From NCBI RefSeq assembly GCF_042242105.1, contig NC_092026.1:23078191-23142190 (forward strand): 64,000 nucleotides of DNA, given 5' to 3'. The stretch comes from Pempheris klunzingeri. Lineage: Eukaryota > Chordata > Actinopteri > Acropomatiformes > Pempheridae. The notes beneath the pieces are model-generated. The model worked only from the letters and a program-made list of their open reading frames with translations, ran no database searches and was not told the origin of the DNA. This document shows positions 51,060 through 64,000 of the stretch, piece after piece; within the stretch, counting starts at the first letter, position 1, and every line of letters begins with the position of its first letter. A program made the translations under genes and the position numbers.

Positions 51060-51650
51060 AACAGTGCTGCCCTGAAAACCAACTGACCAATCATTTCAGA
51101 ACATTTGGCTTCCACAGACTGTCAAAACTGTTGTGCCAGATGTCCTTATAAAAAGAACTTTAAGATGCTCTTGATGCCAAAAAAAAGAAATCTTCCAGTC
51201 TGGATGTAATTCCTCCTGAGCTGCTCTGAGTTGTGGCACATGGTTGGTCCTATCCTCCTTGACTCCATTAAATATTCGCTCAAGGTTGGCTCTTTCCATA
51301 AATATCAAAAAACTACACTTATTTGTCTCCTTTCAAAAAAGTATAAGGATCTTTGGACTGCACCGCCATTATCATTTTACAGTATATTAAATTATTTGAG
51401 GTTGTATTCCTGCATTACTTCTCAGATTCATCAGACCTCCTTAAGAGCCATTTGACCATCGCCAATATACACTTACTACATATAATTGAGGCATCATCTG
51501 ATGAACATCCTGGGGCAGTTTTATCTTTAGATGTAGAAAAGACAGTCAGTCATGTGGTGTGTGGTATTTGACAAGAGAACAAGGCAGGGCTGCTCACATT
51601 ACCCAGCTCTCACTGGAACCTTTAGCCCAGGCAGTTTGGGAAAATCAAGC
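51060..51650 (+). mobile_element. Degraded L1-like reverse transcriptase fragment
   Basis: Plus frames give CTAIIILQYIKLFEVVF, SHLTIANIHLLHIIEASSDE, HPGAVLSLDVEKTVSHV and TRQGCSHYPALTG. These follow the order of fish L1 proteins (nucleotide-binding AEKAFDRV block, then TRQGCPLSP), but with the segment between them deleted and stops present. Confidence 0.7.
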
Positions 51651-53055
51651 CATATCATAATTGTTGTAATGCATTATAATCATTATTATAATGCATTATT
51701 ATGTGATTATATTTACTGTAAGTGGCCAAAATGTGCTTTAAGTGAAATATAAAATTCCCAAAGAGTAGGCAGATATAATACTTTACATGTTGGTCAAAGT
51801 TGGTCAAATTAATTAATTTTAAAATGACAATATTAGCACAGGAAAAACAAGCACTACTAAATATATTACACAGAATAATATTACTGTATTGTTAGTTCAT
51901 AATTCAGATATACTATGTTTCCACTTGTCCTTTGAACAAGTGGAAGTGACTGAGAAGCCTGACACCAGAGAAGAATGGTGGTGCTGACAGTGGGTGGATG
52001 GGACAGCAGTTATTTGTACATGACTTTAGTCAGAGAGAAGGAAGTTAGAGGTAAATATCCCCTTAGAGGTTGAGACTTACCAAGTGCTGATACCAGGCCA
52101 TAGTTTTTTAAGGAGTCACATTTGGTGATCAAACCTTTACATGAATCTAAAACATACTGCTGCACCGAACCTCCAGCTGCACAGTGGAGCTACTTTAAAC
52201 AGTGAACCTGGAGCCTTAAAGGTCTCCTGCTTTCTTCTTTGTCTGTGAATAAAACAGTACGTTTTCCCCCAAGCTTCCTTTTTTCCAAAAGCATAATGAG
52301 AGCCCAGTCCTATAATTGGCGAAATTATTAGTTCCATCATATGCTAATTAGCTCATATGTAAATTGCAGGGCCAGATGAATCCCAGTGCCGACTTTGTGT
52401 AATTAGTCTGTAACTCCTCTGCATCCTGTGGAACGTGGGGAAGTTGATGGGCCAAAAGTGTGTCAGATGCAACAGAGGGAGGGACGGGAGACTAATTAGA
52501 AATAACTCACATAAAGCATTTCTACATTAATTACTACATTTTCTGTGTCCCAATACTTTTTTTTCTTCCTTCTCCCCACAACTGGGTTGCGTCAGAGGAG
52601 AACATCGCAAACCAACAAGGAGCCTGACTGCTGCTTAATCAAAGCTGTGGCTCCTTATTTGCATTTTTAATTGGAATTAATTATGATTGCCCAAATGTGT
52701 ATGTGTGTGTGTGTGTTAACTGTGCTCAGGGATATTCTTGCTTATGGGAATTTCTTCATCAGATGATGTCATTATCAATAGCACAGTGTGTTTCGCTTTA
52801 CAGAGACCAGGACCTGAAAACAACTGACCAGACAGACGGCTTTTCTGTGCAATGCATAGATCATTCCATGGTATTTATAGTGCATTGATGTGGATATAGT
52901 GTCTCAAACTAAATAACCATCAACAGGCAGGATAACTTGAACCTGCTGGCCTTCTGGACTGGAGCTTGAAAACTGTGGTACCAAAAAACTACCAACTGTC
53001 TGAGATTGAGGGAGCACGTGGTTGCTTTTAGATTAGGAGAGAAAGAGTTCTGTAT

Positions 53056-53245
53056 GAATGGAAATGGTCTGTATTTGTGCACCTTTCTAGTCATTTCAAC
53101 TGAATCTAAGTTGGAGACTATTCTTTCACACTCTGAAGCTGCTTCAGGAGCTAGTTGGGGTTCAGTGTCTTACCCAAGGACACTTTGACATGTTGACCCA
53201 TAGGAGCTGGGGATCGAACCCCCGACCTTCTGATTGAAGGACGAC
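53056..53245 (-). repeat. tRNA-derived SINE-like element
   Basis: On minus, GAGGTAGAGTGGGTCG and GGGGGTTCGATCCCCAGCT look like polymerase III A- and B-box text, followed by GTGTCCTTGGGTAAGACACT. On plus it begins AAATGGTCTGTATTTGTGCA like the copy at 44868. Confidence 0.7.
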
Positions 53246-55877
53246 CCACTCTACCTCAGTCTCTCTCCTGGTTGAGTTCAACAGGTTTAACACTCGCTTC
53301 GCAGCCCACAATTAGCATCAGAGGTAGCAGGTCAGTGGTCTTCCGCTGCAGGCCGACACAATTGTTGGCCCAAAGGCACAGCTTAACTATCACAGACACC
53401 TTTAAACAGACTGCCTGTTGTTGTGTATGGTTACAGAATGTTTGAACCAGTGTTTGTACCCAAGAAAACACCTGTCACCTGTCTTAATGATTATTGTTGC
53501 TGTTATAATAAGTAAAATAAGTTCTTGGAAAGACTGGTTAGAGCATATATTATATGGAACATTCCCCCACTGACCCATTAGAGTTTACCTGTAGATGACA
53601 CTAGCTCACTTGTTCTGCATGTCTTGGTCCTCAAGAAGAAAAGTACATGACATACAGTGCATGATAAAAGGCCTCACTTAATGTAAGACCAGAGAAACCA
53701 TTGCCTACTTGGCAAGTTCATCAGTCCATCGACTGATCATCTATCAAAACTGTTGGTAGTTTTAGATTTCTGCGAGCACACATCACTCACACTCACCTCT
53801 TCCCTCAACAATAAGGCACAACAAAGGGCTGTTCTTCCTGAGAGCTTCCATGTAGGAACAGAAGCTCTGCGCAGGACTAAAGAAACTAAAAACTACACTC
53901 TGTCACCTGTGTGTCAAACACGTGATCAGTAGGTTTCCAGCTATATTAGAACTTTTTGAAAATCTATCAAGTCCCCCAATTTGCAGCAGCTTCCATCTGA
54001 ACCCCTTGACCAGGTTTCCACATAGGAGCTGCAGAAACAAACGTTCATGGATTCCTCAAGGAGAATTTCAAAGGAACAAACTATTTGTTTCTTTCAGCAC
54101 AACTCAAAAGTTTTGGTTTTGCTTTGACATCCATGAAATGTTCAGACAAAGACAAGAGAGAATGTTTTACATGGAATATGTAGCACATGACCTTGGCTCA
54201 GGATGTGTCTAATTCAGTCTTCTGTAATTTTGAGGGCAGCACCGCAGGCAGCGACACACAGCCCACTCCCACCCAGGGGCCCCACCCACACATGACCCCA
54301 GGCTATCTGACAGCCAGCAATTAGAACCTTACCAGTAACTACCCCAGACCCTCATTACCAGTTAATTAAATCAAATCTATCAGGAATTATCTGTGTAAAC
54401 CTGGGAGGAATATCTTCAAGAAAGCTTTCAAACCCTCAAAAGGAAGAAGCAGAAAGAGGTTTTCTCCTGAAATGTGTCCCTCTCTTTGAGCATCAATTGG
54501 GAGTTGACTGTTTGACCTGTGAGCAAATCTCAGTTTTTGATTCTAAGAACTTTGGATCATGGTTTGGTTCAAGTTCCTTATTTGAAGACAGTAGCTATGC
54601 CTACAAATAAGATGCTTTTTGTCATGTGTTGGGTTAAAACAAAGGCGTTTTCACAAACAATGTAGAGTTTTTATTCCAAAAAGCAGCACTTATGAGCTGG
54701 AAACTTTTCATATTCTATTTAAACAACAAGAAAAAGGTTAAAATCCTCCATAATTTAGACATTCACTTCACAAAAATAACATCCATTTATTTATTCTCAA
54801 ACAGGTAACAAAAAGCTACAAAATGACTGGCGATCTATGCACAGACATAAAAACATAGAAAAGTCAGTGTGGCTGGATTGTCCACAAGTGGCTTCATCAT
54901 CTCTTCCTCCTCCTCCTCCTCCTCAAGTTCATGTCCTCATTGCTTCCCCATCAAGTGAACTTATATGTGTGACTGTCAAGGAAACCGCAGCACATCTCTC
55001 GGCTGGTACATTGACAACACAACTACAGCAGTCTGAAGGGCAGTGGACACCTACAATATTCAGTCTACCCTCATTCATTTAAATAGGGTGGGCAGAATAT
55101 TTAGAACAGCTGTCAGTGTGACACTAGAACTGAACATCAGAATAATTGTAGATGTAACTGATGTATCAACACTTCTCACTAAGAAGCAGCTTCAGCTTGG
55201 TGGGCCTGATACACTACTGTAGAACTGTAGCATGAAGCATGATGTAGTGTTTTCCAATGCTGAATGTCCTGCCCTCCACAGTGACTGCCACTGTTGTCAG
55301 TGATCATCACAGTAGACATCATGTGCATTTGTTGCTGCTCTTGTTACAATTAAGTAATAACGCACCGTTCCCACTAAACAAAAGGTAACAAGACCAAAAA
55401 GAAAGACTGAAATATGAGCTCACAGATCCATGGCTCAGGTCTCTCTCTATAACTTACCACTGCTCTGTGCTAGAAACACTCTGTAACCCACTTTGTTAGA
55501 GGATATAACCATTTGAAAATACTAAAACAACATACATGTACTCCCCATCAGTGTAATGTTTTAATGGCAGATCAATACAAGCTTTCTATTGTATTTCATC
55601 TTGTTGATCTTGTCTTCAGTTTTTAGGAGAGATCTTTGCAGCAGCTATTAGCTTTCATATGGATGTCTTTGTGCACATATCATATCCTATTACGTATTCA
55701 AAATAATGTTTCATTAATTGTTAATTAAATGTGCTTCATACATCAGTGCAGCTGCTGATTACACTGCTTGATCAGGAGACAGTAAGTGATCACGTTTACT
55801 GGTGTGTGCCACTAACTGTAATACTAAGGTGCTGTCATGCTGAAGGGAAATGGCAGAAATGATGGAGGGAGAAGCGG

Positions 55878-58259
55878 TTACTGTCCAGTAAGAGGTCTTT
55901 TGTCCTGAGCCGTCATTGGCTGTAAAGGATATGACTCGTAGTTGAGTTTCTGGGTGAGAACTCCTGTCAGGATGAACTCGGCGTTGTGGACATCTGGACA
56001 ACAGAGACAGGACAAAACACATCAACATAAGGTCTAATGCAACACTTTGGTTCACAGGGTCAATCTCCTCCTTACTTGGTACTGTTTCTGACCACTAGGA
56101 GAGTGAGGCCATGTTTTAATGAGTGGCTCCCTGTTTTGTACTGTGCACAAGGACACACATACAAGTGGGCAACTCACAGGAGAGGACTGCCTTTTTTTTT
56201 GGCTATTTAAACTTTGCAGCATGCCAGAGGTGGCAGTCCTAAAATAAAGATGCGTTTAGGACTACACTGGAATTGGGGTCCTGAAGACACACAACTGGGG
56301 AGCAGGCAGTAATGGTCGGAAATGCATTGGGAGCATGATTTCTATAAAAAAAAACAAAACCAATCCCGACCGGGGTTCTAACTCTCATCCTGCCACTGGT
56401 GTCAGAGTATCCCACTGATTGACAAAAAAGAAACATAGCAATGTGCTGGCAAAGGTGAAGAGGAAAAGGACTGCCTGGGAACAATATAGAGTTTTCATTG
56501 TTCATGTTTTTAAGCGGCTTCGAAAATGTTTTACACAAAATTAATTTGTGTCTAACAGAAATTAAGTTTGCTTCAAGAAAACTCCACAAGACAAGACATA
56601 TTGGAAATGTAGGAATTGTATCTGTACAGGTGGTCAATATTGTATCAATATTATCGCAACTATTGATTCTGTACATCCCACCCCAGGGCTCCAGTGTCCT
56701 GGCCCCTTAATACTGGCTAGAGTTCAGTAAAGACACCCAGTATCATTCAGTTAGGAAACACACAGCGCCCATCTCTACTATCACCTTCTAAACATTTACA
56801 ACACTCTGCACTCAAACAGGAATAAGACTGTGTGTGTGTGTGTGTATGTATGTTTGCCTTACCAATGTTTTTCAAGAAGTATTCTCTACAGAGGTGGAGG
56901 TCATTGTCGCAGGAAATTAAGATGATTTCTGGAAGGTTCTGCAACCAAAGACCAACATGTATTTAGAACAATGTAAATAAATAATAATCAGAGAATTAAT
57001 CAGAGGTATTTTTCAATCTTTGTTGATACTAATGCTTTTAACAGAAACACCATCACCTACCACTGGCTGTGAACTTATATCTAGGTATAATATCTGTCAT
57101 GTGGTTTTAAAGTCCCTAAAATACATTTGTATCCCACCTCTGTTACATATTAAAACCCTTGCTGTGAGGGCTCAGTGTTTTTAAGGAGGGACAGTTGCAT
57201 TAAAGGATTCCAGGTAAACTGAAGGACCTTGTTCTGTTTATGCTCCATGATCTTTCTGTAGGAGGGTTGCTTGGCCAGCAGCTTTCCCCCAGCACTCTCC
57301 AGGATGGCCTTCATGGTGCTAAGGCTGGGGCAGATCCCTGGGGTGAGGTAGAAGTACTTCCCCTGCAGAACAGGGACAAAGCACGTTCACCAGAACCAAT
57401 CCAAGTTTCCACTATTTAAACTAGTGTGTCATTTCCAACTCGTTTCAGTGTCTTACCTTGAAGAGCTGTGTACTGTGGGCTCTCTTTAACGACTCCTCCA
57501 GATTGAAGCCAAATAACACCTCTGCCTCAGCATCCCTTAGAGTGTAACTCTGCTCATCTGCAGCACAGACACACTAGATAAGTCACTACTGTGTGAAATA
57601 GTACACATTTTTTTCAACAAGGACATTGGCCCTCTGATTAAAGTCAATTAAATTATGAAATAGATGTTCAATTTATACTTGAACCTCATACATACTGAAT
57701 CTGCACAACTCAAAAATAACTCTAAATGAAAAGAAGGGAAAAAGAGACTCAAAAGAGGGAAGACTAAATGAAAACAGAGTGACCTTGTTGTTATTTTTGG
57801 TAGATAAAGTTTTCTTACAGTTGCAGCCCCGGTAAATAACACACTCACATACCCACAAACTTCTGGCTCTTCCAGCTCTCCTCCAGCCACTCTGGGCTCA
57901 CGATGTGTTTGACCACAGACATGGCGGTAAGGAACTTGACGGTGCGAGTCACCTTACTGGCTACCAGGTGAGTAGCTTTGTGACTGCTATCTGCAACTTC
58001 ACCACCTAAAGCTTGCAACCTCTGCAGGGAGGAAGAGATGAGGACAGACACCATCACACAGTGAGGCGTTAACGTTAACATGTAACTTGATTATATGAGT
58101 GAGAGAGTAATACTGACATTCTGTCTCACTACCCTGTTTATAGGATTTGGTTTTACCTTTGTGTACTGCTGTACTTGTGTGGGCTCAAAGCCTGTGAACA
58201 TGACTCGAGGAGTGGACTCAGGAGGAAGCTTCTTACTGGGGGATTGGATCTCCTCCAGT
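55878..58259 (-). CDS. paxip1: paxip1 C-terminal BRCT pair (BRCT5-6)
   Basis: Six exons. BRCT5 runs from [15 protein letters not shown] through [19 protein letters not shown] to [12 protein letters not shown], with the W of the last BRCT helix. BRCT6 starts [20 protein letters not shown], contains [14 protein letters not shown] and ends [17 protein letters not shown]. In the human protein this pair reads the phospho-SQ motif of 53BP1 and gamma-H2AX. Confidence 0.94.
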
Positions 58260-61200
58260 CTGCACACACAGAATTGTACCCACAGTACCATTATTGCATG
58301 TTACAGACTCCAATATTTTTCTACATTATATAATATTTAGAATTACAGATTGGACAGTTGACAAGCAGCCTGTACCCAGATCTGTTGGACTGACCTGGCC
58401 TTCTTGTTTGCAGGCTGGTTGGTGGAGTCCATTATCTTCTGTTTCTGGAGCAGCTGGAGACTCTGGACAGCACAGAAACATTACAGAGACACAATCAGAT
58501 GAGCCGACACAGCATCGACTGCCCGTATGGTTTCTTCCATCTGTACTAACCAAACAAGTTTCAAATATAAGCTACATGGGAAACACTCATTCATTGGTTT
58601 TCATTGGGTTATTTTACATCCAGACGCTGTACATGTGGGGAAACCATGGAGGGGTTTCTCTTATAATAGTATTAATGCAAAACAAGTTTAAAAACTCAGT
58701 GAGGTGCAACATAACTATTTGGATAAAAGTGTAGGGGTGGTTATGACCATGATTTATGAGTACAGGGTAACTAGTGCAGACTGTAAACACACCAGAAATA
58801 TGTTTTGCACTGAATACATGATTGACAAGACAGAGTGTTTAGGTTGGTTGATGTTAAAAGCAGGTACGCTGCACGGATGTTTCATAGGCGTGTGAGGAGC
58901 ATTACAGCCCAAAGCATTTTGTGTCAGGATAGTAAACATCTTCCAGATGGAGCTGACTGGGCTGGTTTTGACACACCAAATAGAAGGAAAGCACACTGTG
59001 GATTTCATCTCATCAAACAGCGCTTCAACAAACTCACCACCAAAGCTTCAGGAGATATCTTGATCGGCGTTCTCCAAGCAGCTACAGAAAAATACAGACA
59101 GTCAGCACAGATTCATTTATACACACAGATTCAGACAGACAGACACACACAAAAAAAAGTTTGGCAATTACTACTGATTACACTTTAGATACAATATCAA
59201 GCTTAAGGCTGTTTCATTAGTCCTACTCCTGTCACACATACATGCTCATACCATATGAATCAAACATCTGGGACTCTACAGTTCTACGTACAAACATAAC
59301 ACACTCCAGTAAGGATACAGAGTGTGAACTAACTGCCTTGTTTATTGTCTGATATGTTCTTTCTAACATAAAATGTTGATGCCTGTTAATCATGGTATTT
59401 TCAGCTGTACATACCCAGCAGGTTCTGGACCAGTTGTGGATTAGGCACCAGTGGTTCAGAGAGTGTGTAAATGGAGTATCTGCTGTGCTGAATCTGTCTC
59501 AGTGCTTCAAAGTTGCCCAGCAGTATATCACACAGCCACTGGGCATTTACACACGGGATCTTCCACTCCTTAGCCTTCTCATATTTAAGCCCACTTGGTC
59601 TGTGGAGAGATCAGCAAGATAAACATATCACCAACTGCTTCTTTTGATATCTTGGTCTGTAGTTCTGCTGCTCTCAAACGAAACTGACTGAGACATGCAA
59701 CACTCACTGACTTACTCTCTACCTGGCACCTTGCTATTACATGTATTCTGTTGTTGTTTGTTGTATATTTGCACACTGACATCATCATTAGCATCAAGCG
59801 GTGCAAGCACCCTAACAAAATGCAAGGAATTACTATGATCATATTCTTAGCTAATATAAATCACTATTTTGGAGGCCTTAACATGCAGCAAGAGTAGTGA
59901 AACTGTTGCATCTTGTCTTTAATATCAGAGAATGCTATTGTAATTTTATTGCATTCTCTTGTATGGTGGCAGCAATTGTTACAATGACAATAAAGTTCCT
60001 TAATTTGATTAGATTTGGCTCTGGCAGAAATCATGTTCATGGGCGAGTCAAATTATTAATGTTTAGTCAGGTTAACTAATGTTGCATTAACCTGCTAACT
60101 TACCATTGGATGGGTTGAGAACACATATAGCTACAGTAGTTAATATTGTGTCGCAAATTCAGTTTTGGGCTGTTATCAGTGGTCAAAATATCATCTGGTG
60201 ATTCTCCAAACATTAAAGGAACTAGAGGGGGCAAAGGGGATATGACAATTCTGACAGCAGGTTGATCATCCCGCAAAGCTGTGTTTTTGTGAATGACAAT
60301 CTTACTCTTTACAGATGAGGACACTGTTACTGCGACACAGATATCCGGTGTATCTGGCACCAGCCAGATAGGCCATCAACTTCAAATCATCTCTGTCAGC
60401 ATCCACAAAACCTGTCACTGAAATAATCTGAGAGGAAAGACAGAAACAGGGAAAAGGTTTGAGTACGTAGATGACAGGCAGATGTCATTAAGAAGGGAAA
60501 AAATAAAACATAGGCAATTACAATTATTTCTCTCATTTTCTGTACAAGTGTAAGAGTAATATTCCAAGTGGAGGAGACTTCTTGAATTCTCAGCCATATA
60601 AAGACTGTTACCTGGTTAAATAAACTGGAGATTCCATGATGAAAACATACATTTTTTTTGGTCATTGTCCTCATTAACTACACTAGGGGACGTCAGGCTG
60701 GTAACATCCATGACTGTGTGACCCAAAGTAGCAGTTGTTTGCAGGAGTTGGACCTACATGCTGAGAGCAGGGTTTGGCTCCAGGAGGGAAGGCAAAGGGC
60801 AGATGTAACGTCCGATGAGGAGGAACCATCTTCTTCCTCTTCAGTACAGTGTTGAGCCAGTGTGCTGTTACACAGCGCTTTCCTTCTCTCAGGGCCTGAC
60901 AAAGAACACACCACAAACAACCACAAAGACAGCAGTTTTTGAATAACACATCAAACTTGGTTAAACTAAACCAAAGAGAAGAATAGCTTGATATTCATCA
61001 TGCAGTTCAGTCCATACAGTCAGTAAAAGAAAATGGTGAGGACACGTGTAGCGCCTTTCAAGTCTTCTTGACCACTCATTCACATTCACCTTTTCACACA
61101 TCATTCATACAGGAGGAAGCTAACTGGACAGGAGGAAACTGTTCATTCACTCACCAATTTGGGGTCCAGTGTCTTTCCCAGAGACACTTTGACAAGTGGA

Positions 61201-62633
61201 CTCAAGAGCCAAAGATTGAACAGCCTGAGCTGTGGCTCACAGTTGACTCCCTCTTCTCCTAAATGTTCATAAACTCTAACTTCTTTACTTTCAGATACTC
61301 AGTCAATGCCTTCTCCTGTCACCATGTTTTGTTTGTAATAATCTATTTTCTAGATCGTCTCCCTCTGTTGTCATGTTGTCATGTGTTGGCATGTTTTATA
61401 GTGGTAGAGTACTTACTACATTTGTGCTCTGATAGCACACATCCTTACCTGTACATACATGTTACTGACTTGACTCTCACACAGCAGGTGTGTACAGCGG
61501 CTGGTCAGGGTGGGATCAACAGCACCTCCACATGCCTGGATCACCTGAGGGAGGAGTTCATCAAACATTAACCAATCCCTTAATTTACCATTTTGTCTCA
61601 ATGCTGATGTTAACCACTATTGCTGAGTGTAAATAAGCAAAGTCGAGTCAAGTCAAGGTAAATGTATTTGTACAGCAGCTTTCAGACCCAATGCAACTCA
61701 AAGTGCTTTACAGGGACATAAAACACAATAAAAACAAGACAGAAACATTCAATTGCACATAAAAGATAATAAAATCACAAGAAAATAAACAGTTAAAGCT
61801 TAAGAGAAGATGCATTAAAAGACAAGAAAAGCATGTGTATAAATAGTTACAAGTTAAAAGTTATGCAGCTCTATTACTGGAAAGTGATGTTTTAAGGCCT
61901 GATTTAAAAGCGCTGACAGTTTTAGCATCTTAAGTGTTCAGGAAGCTTGTTCCACAGGTGAGGAGCATAGAAACTAAAAGCTGCTTCACCTTGCTTGGTT
62001 CTGATTCTGGGAATGCTGAGTAGACCTGCACCTGATGACCTAAGACCTAAGGGGTCCAAGACCATTTATTGCTTTGTAAGCAAGTAATAGGACTTTAAAA
62101 TCTGTCCTTTGGCACACTGGAAGCCAGCGGAGGGATTTAAGAACCGGTGTGATGTGCTCCACTGTCTTGGTGTTAGTGAGGACTCTGGCCGCCGCTTTCT
62201 GGACAAGCTGCAGTTGTCTAATTAACTTTTTATTACGACCCGTAGAGACACTAGTGCAACAGTCCTGCTGAAGATAAATGCGTGAATACGTTCTTCTGTA
62301 TCTTTTTTTTTTTAGTAACTTTTTATTTATGAGAATGTAATCGGACTATTTGATTAATACAAGTAAATTATTTTAACTGCATTTATATAAGAATGATTGT
62401 GTCCCAAGCTTTTTGAGCCATATAAGCAGATGATCAATGTAACTGTGATCACCACTCATAGCATAGGCTCCTGATCATTATGCAATGCAGCTCTAAATAA
62501 AGACTATTACCTTCTTACTTTTTGTTAGACTGAGCGACTGTCTTACCCTCTTCCATGTGGCCAAGAGTTGTTTGTCAGCCATCTGTTCTGGATAGTCAGC
62601 AACAGCAAACACACAGCCCAGCAGGAAACCATC
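55878..62633 (-). CDS. paxip1: PAX-interacting protein 1 (PTIP), 3' thirteen exons
   Basis: Nuclear BRCT scaffold that binds phosphorylated 53BP1 and joins the KMT2C/KMT2D H3K4 methyltransferase complex. Exons in gene order: 62633-62547, 61544-61449, 60895-60758, 60427-60306, 59599-59415, 59081-59038, 58462-58395, 58259-58157, 58021-57853, 57557-57457, 57362-57228, 56938-56863, 55993-55878. All phases agree: 479 residues plus stop. It is near-identical to human PAXIP1 in long runs: [116 protein letters not shown]3 to BRCT6 are complete; BRCT1-2 and the glutamine-rich part lie past the right edge. The last residues after NYESY differ from the human end KFN: here [16 protein letters not shown]. 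Confidence 0.95.
58395..62633 (-). CDS. paxip1: paxip1 central BRCT pair and linker (BRCT3-4)
   Basis: Seven exons. BRCT3: [14 protein letters not shown] to [21 protein letters not shown]4: [20 protein letters not shown] to [17 protein letters not shown]. The linker exons at 59081-59038 ([14 protein letters not shown]) and 58462-58395 ([16 protein letters not shown] and PANKKAR) are less conserved but end in the basic KKAR seen as SSKRAR in human. The introns carry SINE-like and L2-like inserts. Confidence 0.9.
61037..61225 (+). repeat. SINE-like repeat in a paxip1 intron
   Basis: GTAGCGCCTTTCAAGTCTTC, CACATCATTCATACAGGAGG and GGGTCCAGTGTCTTTCCCAG repeat the order of the copy at 44868. Confidence 0.65.
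61640..62260 (-). mobile_element. L2-like LINE 3' fragment in a paxip1 intron
   Basis: On minus, about 62230-62040 reads [33 protein letters not shown] and [14 protein letters not shown]. These are the hallmark C-terminal words of fish L2-like LINE proteins. The 3' end on minus has AAAGCACTTTGAGTTGCATT and a pyrimidine tail. It is in the same orientation as paxip1 and has no complete frame. Confidence 0.85.
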
Positions 62634-62784
62634 CTGAGGAACTGAAATGGAAAGAAGTTACAAAGGTGAATCTGCAAGTCACAAGAGTTTTATTTGTCAT
62701 GTGTGAAACACTCAGTGAATACGTTAGCAATTCAATTCATGCAAGTAAAGTAAAGACGACAATCTAAGGCATACAATAAGATCT

Positions 62785-62845
62785 TACACTGACAGCAGGT
62801 GCTACCATGTTAGGCGCCAACCTGCTCATCACGGGCCAGTTGCAC
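62785..62845 (+). repeat. SINE-family fragment
   Basis: GCTACCATGTTAGGCGCCAA then CCTGCTCATCACGGGCC is a piece of the repeat family seen at 44868 and 61037, from a part those copies lack. Confidence 0.5.
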
Positions 62846-64000
62846 TAGTTGGATGCAAAAAAGTCGAGTGCAAGCCCTATAACAGGCTTAGCTATGTTCA
62901 GCCTTGTGATAAATATTTACACCCAGCTGACACATTCGTCCTCAATGATAGTTTCCTTTCACGTTGCTTATTTAGGCGCCAGTGGCACTCTGGTCATGTT
63001 GAGCTAAGATGGACAATATCTGCACATAGCCTCTCTTACAGACTTCAGGCAGCAGGTACTGAAGGCAACTGCACAGGAAACTACCAACCAATGGTATCTG
63101 CTTCAAGAGATCAGCTAGACTTTCAATCAGTGAAGAAAGAAATAAGAATAAAGAAATTATGTGACAGTGAAATTACAAGTAAAAAAGGAGAACCTTGAGT
63201 TCAACAAACGGAAACGCCATACATTCCATATATCTGGATAAATATAAATACCTGAATGAATCCTATACAGTCAAATTATATCGTCTCTGCATAGATGATG
63301 GTGCAACAGGTATTGATTCTACGGAGGGCTAAGGGCACATTTTACATCCAGCCTAGTTTTACAACTGGGTGAATGTCCAGCTGGTGGAGTCTATTCATTA
63401 ACACACACACACACAAAAAGATGACGCTCTCAGCTCAAGGGCAACCACCAACCAACTGGTCACATCCTCTGTGTTGTGGAGGACAACACATGAACAGGTC
63501 AACGAGTGGCCCAGGTGACCACACGTCTTGAGAACCTTGCCTGGACAAGCAAGACAAGTGGCAACACCGAAGCCTGCGCAGCCAAGAGGGCTGACGGGGC
63601 AACGGGTGTAATTTAACTCCACCACGTGCCCAGAAGACAACCCTGATGAGAAACCCTCAGCTAGAGTCAGAGGGAGCCGGAGTACCCGGAGAGAACATGC
63701 AAACTCCACACAGGAAGACCTGTGCTGCCCTAAAAATTCTGGGAATAACATCAAATATTTCATTACTAACTGAAATACCAATTGAACAATGCTGTGCAGT
63801 GTTCGTCCAACATCAGACGAGGGTCAGGTGACCAGTATGTCATCATTCTCATAGCCTGATAATTGAGAACAACAAGAAGCCAAGTCCTGAATCCCAGAAT
63901 TGTGTCTCCAGAATACCTGTGTTCTTCCAAAAATCTAATGCCAATTTCAAATATAAATACTAACAGAGTAATAGCAGTCAGCAATGCTTGACCAACATAC
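62846..64000. other. paxip1 intron, right edge of window
   Basis: No further paxip1 exon recognised; the glutamine-rich exon and BRCT1-2 must lie further right. From about 63600 to 63725, CCCAGAAGACAACCCTGATG then GTACCCGGAGAGAACATGCA and AACTCCACACAGGAAGACC is a widespread vertebrate repeat end. Confidence 0.5.
63600..63725 (+). repeat. Retroposon 3' fragment
   Basis: GGAGTACCCGGAGAGAACAT followed by GCAAACTCCACACAGG is a very common fish and amphibian repeat string. Confidence 0.6.

Larger units (their letters stand above)
47496..55877. other. Space between two converging gene 3' ends
   Basis: The sickle tail gene ends from the left and paxip1 from the right. No further protein gene was recognised in 8.4 kb. 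It holds the 3' untranslated regions, a TTC/TTA run at 48403-48440, an L1-like fragment, SINE-like pieces and a CTC run at 54899-54923. Confidence 0.5.

Noticed and set aside
60100-60360. 86-residue minus frame overlapping a paxip1 exon
   Set aside because: It is in a different frame from the BRCT exon at 60427-60306, and the rest is intron after a good donor.
63398-63781. 127-residue minus frame near the right edge
   Set aside because: It lies across a dispersed retroposon fragment and shows no paxip1 similarity.

Overview
The window is vertebrate nuclear DNA, almost certainly from a teleost fish and probably a spiny-rayed (percomorph) one. The genes have introns with GT/AG borders and short exons. 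The recognisable proteins are vertebrate families, and the spaces between them are full of fish-type repeats: L1- and L2-like LINE pieces, tRNA-derived SINE-like pieces, Tc1-like and hAT MITEs, a gypsy-type solo LTR, and long TATC/TGTC and CA microsatellites. No bacterial, plasmid or phage feature and no CRISPR array was seen.

Layout. (1) 1-2098: no gene seen. (2) 2099-3202, minus: ackr4, an atypical chemokine receptor, complete in one coding exon. (3) About 8.7-19.1 kb: a cluster of very small multi-exon genes for secreted peptides, two on minus (8686-9255 and 12027-12939), one on plus (17992-18930), and a broken fourth copy (16937-17127). They share a nearly fixed 41-codon signal/pro exon and differ strongly in the cysteine-containing mature exon. 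I cannot name the family; this is the most unusual content of the window. (4) 21172-47495, plus: a sickle tail (KIAA1217/SKT) homologue. I could join 19 exons in phase into about 1183 residues. Its introns carry most of the mobile DNA, including a broken hAT transposase. (5) 47496-55877: space between two gene 3' ends, with a degraded L1 piece. (6) 55878-62633, minus: the last 13 exons of paxip1 (PTIP), covering BRCT domains 3 to 6; its 5' exons lie beyond the right edge.

These genes are not an operon and have no obvious shared function. ackr4 scavenges chemokines at the cell surface, the peptides look secreted and basic (defence or signalling are both possible), skt is a coiled-coil adaptor linked to notochord and disc development, and paxip1 is a nuclear BRCT scaffold. 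All gene models rest on reading frames, splice phases and remembered family sequences; no search or expression data were available.
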